DNA of 57,666 bases, taken from NCBI GenBank assembly GCA_020725425.1, contig DYFA01000063.1:1-57666 (forward strand), read 5' to 3'. The notes under the pieces are model-generated. The model searched no databases and was not told where the DNA came from. It was given only the letters and a program-made list of their open reading frames with translations. Position numbers and translations under genes: made by a program. The stretch is from Aneurinibacillus sp. (GTDB lineage: Bacteria > Bacillota > UBA5301 > DYFA01). Below, in pieces: positions 51,279 to 57,666 of this stretch (the first letter of the stretch is position 1; each line of letters opens with the position of its first letter).

Positions 51279-51740
51279 TCAGGCAAAGAGTTCTCGCGTG
51301 TGCTCGGTGGGGAGGTACCGCCCCCGGCGGACCCGCCGGGCGAAGAGCTTGTCGGGCGAGTTGCGCTTGCTGACCATGGCGGCCAGCGCCCAGCTCAACT
51401 GCTCGGCGCGCAGAGCGTCGATGTTCTGGTCGCGCAGGAAGAGCGCCATTTGACGGGCGGTGTAGCCGGCCGGGTTTGGCGAGGATTCGTGAAGCTGCTG
51501 CAGGGCGTAGGCCGCCTTCTGGAGGTTCGAGACCAAGCGGGGCTTTCCGCCTTCAGGCTCACCGGCGGAAGAGGGGGGTGGAACCCGTTCGGCGCCGGCG
51601 CCGGAGGAGCGGCGGGCCGTTTTCTTGGCCTGAGCGGCGATGGCTTCCCCTTCCTCCCCGACCAAAAGGGAGCGGAGCTTGAGCCAACGGGCCCGGTCTT
51701 TGAGGATTTGTTCTGAGACATTGACCCTGATCTCCAACAC
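51279..51740 (-). CDS. Hypothetical protein with helical C-terminal domain
   Basis: A 153-residue basic protein. Residues 1-35 are charged and helical. Residues 36-70 are a flexible Ala/Ser/Pro-rich linker. Residues 75-150 form a compact helical domain (LQQLHESSPNPAGYTARQMA, RAEQLSWALAAMVSKRN, RRVRRGRYLPTEHTREL) that could be a winged-helix DNA-binding fold. No family recognised. The GTG at 51740 follows GAGGTGG. Confidence 0.6.
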   Translation of the reverse strand: MLEIRVNVSEQILKDRARWLKLRSLLVGEEGEAIAAQAKKTARRSSGAGAERVPPPSSAGEPEGGKPRLVSNLQKAAYALQQLHESSPNPAGYTARQMALFLRDQNIDALRAEQLSWALAAMVSKRNSPDKLFARRVRRGRYLPTEHTRELFA

Positions 51741-51900
51741 TTTCTACCACCTCGCTCGCAGTCTTGGCAGGTTTCCTCTTGGTAGGTAGTATATGCATTT
51801 ATCCCTTTCTTCAACGAGCGATGAAGCAGCGACAAGCGAAGCGGCTGCGCCGGGGGCGCAGCCGCTCAGATGGCCCAGTCTCGCTGGCGAGGTCAGGATT

Positions 51901-52236
51901 TCAGCCTCCGCACGACCCCGAGCAGGAACCGCAAGCGCTCTCATCGAGCTGGTCCGGGCGGATTACGAAACCCTCGCCGGTATCGTTCTGGAGGAAGTCC
52001 ACGGTCAGGGGGCCGGCGGCGTCCGCCTCGCTCTTGTCGATCACGAACCGGAGGCCCCCCAATTCCGCGGTCACGTCTTTTTCCGGGTCAGACGACTCAT
52101 CCAGAGCCATTCCAAAGTTGGGTCCGCTTCAGCCATAACCCCGGAGGTAGATGCGGATGAGGCTCGGCCCGCTCTCCTCCCGGCCGGTCAAGATCTCCCG
52201 GATCTTTTCCTGGGCCTTTTCGGTGACGGTCAACAT
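51901..52236 (-). CDS. HesB/IscA-like selenoprotein (in-frame UGA = Sec)
   Basis: A 111-residue protein read through an in-frame TGA at 52131-52129 (residue 36). Before it: MLTVTEKAQEKIREILTGRE, then RIYLRGYG. After it, in the same frame: SGPNFGMALDES, DVTAELGGLRFVIDKSEA, GPLTVDFLQNDTGEGFVI and CGSCSGSCGG. The HesB/IscA family has Cys exactly at the TGA (G-Y-G-C-S/G-G-P-x-F-G), and HesB-like selenoproteins are known in bacteria. The best hairpin I can draw after the UGA (52124-52104) is weak, so the bSECIS element is unproven. Possible role in Fe-S cluster carriage. The ATG at 52236 has AAGAAGG upstream. Automatic annotation will usually split or truncate this gene. Confidence 0.85.
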
Positions 52237-52327
52237 GTTTCTACCTTCTTTCCGGGCGATTCCAGTGGTTGCGGGAGCCGGCACCCTCGCCGCCACGCAC
52301 GGTTCCATGGTACCAAGAGTCGCCGCG

Positions 52328-52642
52328 CTAGTCAAGCCGGGGAGGTTTCTGGCGGGCTTTAAGCGTCCGCAGGAGGTGGAACCGGTCAGCCACGTCCGCG
52401 CTCAACATGAAGAGAGCGGTCAGGGCGAACCAGGCCGCGAGGAGAGGAACGCCGGGCCACTGCCCCCCGCTGGCCGCCAGGGCGACGAAGGGCGGAAGGA
52501 GGAAGAGGCGGGAGAGGATCACCGCCCAGCGCCAGGGGCTGGGACCCGCGGCGGCCGTCCTCTGGCGCTGGACGGCCACGGTGCTGTAGATGACGAGCAG
52601 GACTCCTGCCACACTCACGAGGAGGATGAGCCATCGCACCAC
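52328..52642 (-). CDS. Small membrane protein, unknown
   Basis: A 104-residue protein with about three hydrophobic segments (LILLVSVAGVLLVIYSTVAV, ILSRLFLLPPFVALAAS, VPLLAAWFALTALFMLSADV) and a basic C-terminus. No family recognised. The GTG at 52642 (or the next codon, 52639) follows GAGGTGG. The longer frame up to 52984 overlaps the ECF gene on the other strand and is rejected. Confidence 0.6.
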   Translation of the reverse strand: MVRWLILLVSVAGVLLVIYSTVAVQRQRTAAAGPSPWRWAVILSRLFLLPPFVALAASGGQWPGVPLLAAWFALTALFMLSADVADRFHLLRTLKARQKPPRLD

Positions 52643-52796
52643 GCCGACCACCTCGCGCCCTATCATACCCGAAGGCCGGCCAGACATCCAGACATAAAGA
52701 AGGAATTGCCCGGACCTCCGCCGAAAAGGCAGAGAGCGCCCAGGCGCAAACGTCCGGTACCGCCGCCAGGCGGACTGGAACGGGAGGGAATGACAA

Positions 52797-53303
52797 GTGA
52801 ATAGCGGAACTCGGAGGATCACTGTCGCGGGTCTTTTGGGTGCCATGTCGGTGGTGCTGGCCGTGAGCCCGATCGGGAGGATCCCGGTGCCATGGACCGG
52901 CATGATGGCCACCACAATGCACCTGCCGGCCATCGTCGGGGGCATCCTCGAAGGACCGGTGGTCGGCGCAGCGGTGGGGCTCATCTTCGGTCTTTACAGC
53001 TTCCTATTCCCGAGCGCTCCCTTCTTCAAAGACCCCCTGGTTGCCATCGTGCCCCGGCTCTTCATCGGGGCCGTGGCCGCCTGGGTCTTCCGCCTCACCA
53101 AGCGTGCGGAGTGGGCGGCGGTGGCGGGAACGGCGACCAACACCCTCGGAGTGCTCGGCATGCTCGGGGTGCGGGGTTATCTCCCCTGGAAGGCGCTGGG
53201 GGCGATCGCCGTCACCCACGGGATTCCGGAGATCGTTCTCGCCGTGGTGGTAGTGGGCCTCTTCCACCGGAAGGTGCGGGTGATGTCCGCCGGGGCGCGG
53301 TAA
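52797..53303 (+). CDS. ECF transporter S component, possibly pantothenate (PanT)
   Basis: A 168-residue membrane protein with about six hydrophobic segments. It shows the energy-coupling-factor substrate-binding pattern: an N-terminal A-x-x-x-A segment (RITVAGLLGAMSVVLA), then TTMHLPAIVGGILEGPVVGA, VGLIFGLYSFLFPSAPFFKD and PLVAIVPRLFIGAVAAW. The substrate is inferred only from the neighbour: the next gene is pantothenate kinase, so pantothenate is the best guess. No ECF A or T components are in the window. The GTG at 52797 follows GGGAGGGAA. Confidence 0.8.
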   Translation: MNSGTRRITVAGLLGAMSVVLAVSPIGRIPVPWTGMMATTMHLPAIVGGILEGPVVGAAVGLIFGLYSFLFPSAPFFKDPLVAIVPRLFIGAVAAWVFRLTKRAEWAAVAGTATNTLGVLGMLGVRGYLPWKALGAIAVTHGIPEIVLAVVVVGLFHRKVRVMSAGAR

Positions 53304-53326
53304 CCGTCGTCGAGGGAGGGAACGCC

Positions 53327-54103
53327 TTGCTCCTGGTCGTCAACATCAACAACACCAATACCAGCCTGGGGGTATACGACGGGGAACGGCTGGTCAAGGA
53401 CTGGCGGGTGGCGACCGTCGCCTCCCGGACGGTCGACGAGATCGGCCTCCTCTTCTGCAATCTCATGGCGCTGGGCGGGGTCGACCGGGAGCAGATCGAC
53501 GGCGTGGCAGCCGCCTCGGTGGTGCCTCCGGTGGTGCCCACCTGGGAGGAGGCGATCCGGCGCTACCTGGCGGTGGAGCCGCTGTGGGTCGGGCCGGGAG
53601 TCAAGACAGGGGTGCCGATTCGCTACGAGAATCCCAAGGAGGTGGGGGCTGACCGGATCGTGAACGCCGTGGCCACGATCGCCCGCTGGGGGACGCCGGC
53701 CATCGCCATCGACTTCGGTACGGCCACCACCTTCGATGCCATCTCAGCCCAGGGGGAGTACCTGGGCGGGGCGATCTGCCCCGGCCTCGGCATCGCCGCT
53801 GACGCCCTGTTCAGCCGGACGGCCAAACTGCCCCGGGTGGAGTTCCTCCGACCGGAGAAAGTGATCGGGAAGACGACGGTGGCCAGTATCCAGGCGGGGC
53901 TGATGTACGGGACGGTCGGACAGGTCCGGGAGATCACCCGCCGGATGGCCGGGGAGATCGGGGGCCGACCGAAGGTGATCGCCACCGGCGGACTGGCTCC
54001 GGTCATCGCCGGCGACGTGCCCGAGATCGACGCGGTCGACCCCCACCTGACCCTGGAGGGGTTGCGCCTGGTCTGGGAGCGGAATGCACGCGACGCTGAA
54101 TAA
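53327..54103 (+). CDS. coaX: Type III pantothenate kinase
   Basis: First step of coenzyme A synthesis. The 258-residue ASKHA kinase has the pantothenate-binding GADRIVNAVA, IDFGTATTFDAIS with a catalytic Asp, and GGAICPGLGIAADALFSRTA. The N-terminal phosphate loop reads NINNTNT, where most homologues have D-x-G-N-T; variants of this loop exist in other phyla. The TTG at 53327 follows GAGGGAGG. An in-frame upstream extension lacks family similarity. Its end overlaps hflX by 20 nt. Confidence 0.93.
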   Translation: MLLVVNINNTNTSLGVYDGERLVKDWRVATVASRTVDEIGLLFCNLMALGGVDREQIDGVAAASVVPPVVPTWEEAIRRYLAVEPLWVGPGVKTGVPIRYENPKEVGADRIVNAVATIARWGTPAIAIDFGTATTFDAISAQGEYLGGAICPGLGIAADALFSRTAKLPRVEFLRPEKVIGKTTVASIQAGLMYGTVGQVREITRRMAGEIGGRPKVIATGGLAPVIAGDVPEIDAVDPHLTLEGLRLVWERNARDAE

Positions 54104-55373
54104 GGGACGAGAACGGGCGATTCTGGCGGCGCTGGCCCTGCCCGGCCAGAGCGCGGCCGAGAGCGAGGAACTGTTGCGGGAGCTGGCGGAGTTGGCCACC
54201 ACGGCCGGGGCTGCGGTGGTGGCCGTCGTCCACCAGCGGCGGGACCAGCCGGATCCGCGGTACTACCTTGGCGAGGGCAAGGTCGAGGAGCTCCACCTCC
54301 TGGTACACGGCGAAGAGGCCGACCTGCTTATCTGCGACGACGAGCTGACCCCCACACAACAGCGGGAACTCGAGGCGAAGCTCGAGATCAGGGTAATCGA
54401 CCGAGCCCGGCTCATCCTCGACATCTTCGCTCAGCGTGCCCGAACTAAGGAAGCCCAGCTCCAGGTCGAGCTGGCGCAGTTGGAGTATCTCCTTCCCCGG
54501 CTTACCGGGCGGGGAGTGGCGCTCTCCCGGCTCGGCGGCGGCATCGGGACCCGGGGTCCCGGAGAGACCAAGCTCGAGGCGGACCGGCGGCGTATTCGGA
54601 GACGAATCGCCGGGCTGCGGCGGGAACTGGCGGAGATCCGGAAGCAGCGGGCCGTCCAGAGGAAGGAACGGACCGCCTCGGGCCTGCCTATCGTAGCGCT
54701 GGTTGGATACACCAACGCCGGCAAGTCTACACTGCTCAACCGGCTGACCGCCGCCGGGGTCCTGGCAGAGGACAAGCTCTTCGCCACTCTCGACCCGACG
54801 GTGCGCCGGTTCACCCTCCCCAGCGGAGAGACGTTGCTCCTGGTGGACACGGTGGGTTTCATCCGCAAGCTCCCCCACGAGTTGGTGGCCGCCTTCCGGG
54901 CGACACTCGAGGAATCCACCGGGGCGGACCGCCTGCTCCATCTCATCGACTTGTCCAACCCGGGTTTCCCCGCCCAGAAACGAGCGGTCGAGGCGGTCCT
55001 CGCCGACCTGGGCGTCCCGCCCGGGCGGGTGATCCCGGTCCTGAACAAAGTGGACCTGCTTCCCAGCGCCTATCAGAAGGAACGGCTGCGGGTGGAGCAC
55101 CCGGACAGCGTCGTGATCTCGGCCCTGAGCGGGGAGGGGATGGAGGACCTTTTCGCCCGGCTGACGGCGGAGTTGGCCGAGCGGTGGGTGCGGTTGGAGT
55201 TGCGCCTGCCGTACGCCGAGAGCGGGCTGATCGGGGAAATTCAGGCCGCTGGATCGGTCCGCGCGACGCGGTACGAGGCGGAGGAAGTAGTGGTGGAGGC
55301 GGTGGTGAGCCGCGCCGCCGCCGACCGTTGGCGCCGTTATGCCTCTTTTGAGCGGAGGCGCCGGGCCGACTGA
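54084..55373 (+). CDS. hflX: GTPase HflX
   Basis: A ribosome-associated GTPase that splits stalled ribosomes under stress. The 429-residue protein has the N-terminal HflX domain ([26 protein letters not shown]) and the Gly-rich [20 protein letters not shown] segment. The G domain has G1 [10 protein letters not shown]3 DTVGF and G4 NKVD. The C-terminal extension is family-typical. ATG 54084 is internal to the coaX end, behind GGGAGCGG. Its stop codon TGA is repeated in frame 9 nt later inside a GACTGAAC duplication (55368-55385). Confidence 0.95.
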   Translation: MHATLNKGRERAILAALALPGQSAAESEELLRELAELATTAGAAVVAVVHQRRDQPDPRYYLGEGKVEELHLLVHGEEADLLICDDELTPTQQRELEAKLEIRVIDRARLILDIFAQRARTKEAQLQVELAQLEYLLPRLTGRGVALSRLGGGIGTRGPGETKLEADRRRIRRRIAGLRRELAEIRKQRAVQRKERTASGLPIVALVGYTNAGKSTLLNRLTAAGVLAEDKLFATLDPTVRRFTLPSGETLLLVDTVGFIRKLPHELVAAFRATLEESTGADRLLHLIDLSNPGFPAQKRAVEAVLADLGVPPGRVIPVLNKVDLLPSAYQKERLRVEHPDSVVISALSGEGMEDLFARLTAELAERWVRLELRLPYAESGLIGEIQAAGSVRATRYEAEEVVVEAVVSRAAADRWRRYASFERRRRAD

Positions 55374-55385
55374 ACAGACTGAACG
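55368..55385 (+). repeat. 9-bp tandem duplication across the hflX stop
   Basis: GACTGAACA / GACTGAACG (8 of 9 identical). Each copy contains TGA in the hflX frame. Confidence 0.75.
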
Positions 55386-55462
55386 GGAGGAAAAGCCGGG
55401 GGGATCTACGAAAAGTACCCGTGGCCTTCCCCCAGTTTTCTCGAGGAGAGGCGGCCTCTTCG

Positions 55463-56080
55463 ATGCAGCAGACATATCGCACCTCCGGATGGATCGAGAT
55501 CATTGTCGGGTCCATGTTCTCCGGGAAGAGTGAGGAGTTGATCCGGCGTCTCAAGCGCGCCCGCATCGCCCGCCAAAAGATGCAGGTCTTCAAGCCGGCG
55601 ATCGACGACCGCTACTCGCTGGCCGGTATCGTCTCCCACGACGGGGACAAGATCGAGGCCGTCCCGGTCGGCACGGCGGCCGAGATCATGCCGCTGGTGG
55701 CCGACGACACCGAAGTGGTGGCCATCGACGAGGTGCAATTCTTCGACCCGGCGATCGTCACAGTCTGCCAGCGCCTCGCCAACCAAGGGCGCCGGGTGAT
55801 TCTGGCCGGGCTTGACCAGGACTTCCGGGGTGAGCCCTTCGGCTCGGTCCCGGTCCTCATGGCTCTAGCCGAGGACGTCACGAAGCTCAGGGCGATCTGC
55901 ATGCGCTGCGGGGGACCGGCCAGCCGGACGCAGCGGCTGGTCGACGGCCGCCCCGCTTGCTACGAAGACCCGATAATCCTGGTCGGGGCCCAGGAGAACT
56001 ACGAGGCGCGGTGCCGCAAGTGCCACGAGGTTCCCCGCCGTTCCGCTTCCGTCCGAGAGGCGGCGCCGACGAAGGAGTGA
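55463..56080 (+). CDS. tdk: Thymidine kinase
   Basis: Phosphorylates thymidine to dTMP (salvage). The 205-residue type II enzyme has the P-loop [22 protein letters not shown] with the catalytic Glu, and [11 protein letters not shown]. The zinc site is C-x-x-C in [10 protein letters not shown] with CRKCHEVP near the C-terminus, and the lasso ends in [19 protein letters not shown] chose ATG 55463, which gives the usual N-terminus; GTG 55421 would add 14 residues. Confidence 0.95.
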   Translation: MQQTYRTSGWIEIIVGSMFSGKSEELIRRLKRARIARQKMQVFKPAIDDRYSLAGIVSHDGDKIEAVPVGTAAEIMPLVADDTEVVAIDEVQFFDPAIVTVCQRLANQGRRVILAGLDQDFRGEPFGSVPVLMALAEDVTKLRAICMRCGGPASRTQRLVDGRPACYEDPIILVGAQENYEARCRKCHEVPRRSASVREAAPTKE

Positions 56081-56143
56081 TCGAAGCGGCCGGAGGCGGC
56101 AAGCCGGGAAGACTAAGCGCATATAAGGAAGGGACGGACGGAC

Positions 56144-57058
56144 ATGGCGAAAGACCAGCCGGTCGCCCACGGCGGCCAGGCCGTGATCGAAGGCGTGGCC
56201 ATGCGCGGGCAGCGGGTGATGGCCACGGCGGTACGGAAGGCCGACGGGCGGATCGTCGTGGACAAGCAGCCGCTGGTTCCCTGGGCCGAGCGTTACCCCA
56301 TCTTGAAGTGGCCGCTCGTACGGGGCAGCGTGGCGATGATCGAGTCGCTGGTGGTGGGAACCAAGGCGCTGGTCTTCTCCGCCTCCCAGTTCGCCGAGGG
56401 GGAGGACGTCGAGTTCACCGCCAAGGACACAACCCTCGTGGTTCTCCTGGCCTTCGCAGTGACGGTGGTGGTGTTCATTGCTTTGCCGGCGTTTGTGGTC
56501 CGGCTCGCCCAACCCGTCATCCGCTCCGCTCTTCTGCTTAACCTGCTGGAGGGGCTGCTGAAGGTGGCGCTCTTCGTGGCGTACGTGGGGGGGATCGGGC
56601 TCTTCCCGGACATCCGGCGGGTCTTCGAGTACCACGGGGCGGAGCATAAGACGATCAACGCCTTCGAGGCGGGCGAGGAGCTGACGGTGGAGAACGTCCG
56701 GCGCCACACTACGCTCCACTACCGGTGCGGGTCCAGCTTCATCCTCATTGTCCTTTTGACCAGCATCCTAGTCTTTTCCCTGGTGACGGCGGCAGGCCGC
56801 CCGCCGTTCCTGCAGCGGTTTCTGATCCACCTGGCCATCCTGCCCGTGGTGGCGGGGGTGTCGTACGAGTTGATCCGGCACGCCAGCCGGCGCGGTTCGT
56901 TCTTCCTCCTGCGGTGGTTGGCCTCGCCGGGGCTGCTGATCCAGGCCTTGACCACCCGGGAGCCGCACGACGCTCAGCTGGAAGTGGCGGTCCGGGCGCT
57001 CAACGAGGTGCTGGCGGGGGAGGATGATGGTGCTCCCGCCACCGGTGTGGTAGAATAG
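56144..57058 (+). CDS. yqhQ: YqhQ family membrane protein (DUF1385)
   Basis: A 304-residue membrane protein. The N-terminal GGQAVIEGVAMRGQRVMATA is the DUF1385 signature. EYHGAEHKTINAFEAGEEL and HTTLHYRCGSSF, with conserved His and Cys residues, lie between about five hydrophobic segments. The family is a regular neighbour of prfA and rpmE in Clostridia; the Bacillus member is poorly characterised. The ATG at 56144 has AAGGAAGGG upstream. prfA starts 34 nt after its stop. Confidence 0.92.
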   Translation: MAKDQPVAHGGQAVIEGVAMRGQRVMATAVRKADGRIVVDKQPLVPWAERYPILKWPLVRGSVAMIESLVVGTKALVFSASQFAEGEDVEFTAKDTTLVVLLAFAVTVVVFIALPAFVVRLAQPVIRSALLLNLLEGLLKVALFVAYVGGIGLFPDIRRVFEYHGAEHKTINAFEAGEELTVENVRRHTTLHYRCGSSFILIVLLTSILVFSLVTAAGRPPFLQRFLIHLAILPVVAGVSYELIRHASRRGSFFLLRWLASPGLLIQALTTREPHDAQLEVAVRALNEVLAGEDDGAPATGVVE

Positions 57059-57092
57059 GCGGGACCAGGTGAGCAGGAGGTAAGGCGCTCGC

Positions 57093-57666
57093 ATGCTCGA
57101 GAGACTGCAGGCGATCGAAGAACGATACGAAAGCCTCGGGGCCGAGTTGGCCTCACCGGAGGTGGCGACTGACCCCAAGCGCTTCCAAAGGTTGGCCAAG
57201 GCCCACGCAGGGCTCGCCCCCATCGTAGAGAAGTTCCGGGAGTACCGGAAGGTCCAGGCGGGGATCGCCGACACCGAGGCGCTCCTCGCCGAGAAACTCG
57301 AGCCGGAACTGCGAGAGCTCGCCCAGAGCGAGCTGGAGGAGTTGAAGGAGCGGCGGGCGCAGCTTGAACAGGAGTTGAAGGTTCTTCTCCTGCCGAAGGA
57401 TCCCAACGACGAGAAGAATGTCATCCTGGAGATCCGGGCCGGGACGGGGGGCGAGGAGGCGGCCCTCTTCGCGGGCGACCTCTTCCGCATGTACTCCCGT
57501 TACGCCGAGCGCATGGGCTGGAAGATCGAGCTGATGAGCGCCAACCCCACCGAGCTCGGCGGGTTCAAGGAGGTCATCTTCACTGTGGCGGGGGAAGGGG
57601 CGTATTCCCGGCTGAAGTACGAGTCGGGCGTCCACCGGGTGCAGCGGGTGCCGGAGACCGAGGGGC
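57093..57666 (+). CDS. prfA: Peptide chain release factor 1, 3' end outside window
   Basis: RF1 recognises UAA and UAG and releases the finished protein. The first 191 codons are present: [20 protein letters not shown], the helical domain 1, then [40 protein letters not shown] at the window edge. The PxT codon-reading and GGQ catalytic motifs lie beyond the edge, so RF1 versus RF2 rests on the N-terminal sequence and the yqhQ neighbour. ATG 57093 follows AGGAGGTAA. Confidence 0.95.
   Translation, partial: MLERLQAIEERYESLGAELASPEVATDPKRFQRLAKAHAGLAPIVEKFREYRKVQAGIADTEALLAEKLEPELRELAQSELEELKERRAQLEQELKVLLLPKDPNDEKNVILEIRAGTGGEEAALFAGDLFRMYSRYAERMGWKIELMSANPTELGGFKEVIFTVAGEGAYSRLKYESGVHRVQRVPETEG

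Noticed and set aside
52328-52984. A 218-codon membrane protein on the minus strand
   Set aside because: Its first 114 codons lie opposite the ECF S component gene and its promoter region. The Shine-Dalgarno and hydrophobic start support the shorter 52328-52642 gene.
53212-53541. Minus-strand frame over the ECF/coaX junction
   Set aside because: Antisense shadow of coaX with Ser/Arg/Thr-rich composition and no ribosome site.

Overview
The window is high-GC DNA of a spore-forming member of the Bacillota (Firmicutes). It carries spoIIE behind a promoter with two exact Spo0A boxes, a YqhQ (DUF1385)-prfA pair, tilS-ftsH, a CsoR-controlled copper ATPase, a DUF1540 protein and a LexA-type (GAAC-N4-GTTC) SOS box. 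GTG and TTG starts with strong GGAGG Shine-Dalgarno sites are common. Three features point to an anaerobic, possibly deep-branching and perhaps diderm lineage. They are a secreted protein with the features of an outer-membrane beta-barrel, a five-heme cytochrome c, and a HesB/IscA-like protein with an in-frame UGA that is best read as selenocysteine. I cannot name the species.

Layout. 1-9300: three MFS transporters, an RRM protein, an alpha/beta hydrolase, the beta-barrel-like protein, the pentaheme cytochrome and two DUF441-type membrane proteins (one fused to a YqhV-like domain). 9338-19405: spoIIE, tilS, ftsH, a cysteine hydrolase, then folP-folB-folK, with folK fused to a biotin-protein ligase, and an acyl-carrier-like small protein. 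19420-21898: dinB, a HExxH protein and a secreted JAMM/RadC-like protein. 21934-25000: tRNA-Leu(CAG) used as an integration site. A roughly 2.5 kb island between 21-bp direct repeats holds wrecked SIR2 and TcmP/DUF5131 genes, with a probable integrase remnant just outside it.

25280-29150: copA-csoR with twin CsoR-type operators, then a fluoride riboswitch driving a DUF190 gene and crcB. 29412-35719: a sulfur operon (ATP sulfurylase-APS kinase fusion, AprA-like and AprB-like reductase subunits, Ssu/Tau-type ABC transporter). 35863-40051: gnd-zwf-pgl (oxidative pentose phosphate pathway) and a DMT transporter with a His-rich tail. 40160-43424: a decayed toxin-antitoxin pair, a Crp/Fnr regulator, a small EamA protein and hcp (hybrid cluster protein), which is broken by an internal deletion. 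43399-47166: small spore-type proteins, DUF1540, BASS and TauE transporters, a DUF2148 protein and a GNAT enzyme. 47271-49530: a corrinoid-activation pair (MetH-activation-like plus RACo-like). 49562-57666: YjbQ, deoC, an SOS-box membrane protein, the HesB selenoprotein, an ECF S component with coaX, hflX, tdk, yqhQ and the start of prfA.

The strongest leads are the HesB selenoprotein, the FolK-BirA fusion, the eroded tRNA-Leu defence island, the Spo0A-type spoIIE promoter, the beta-barrel protein, the FNR/HcpR-type site placed for class II activation of a now broken hcp, and a recurrent pattern of 9- or 12-bp tandem duplications that duplicate stop codons in frame.
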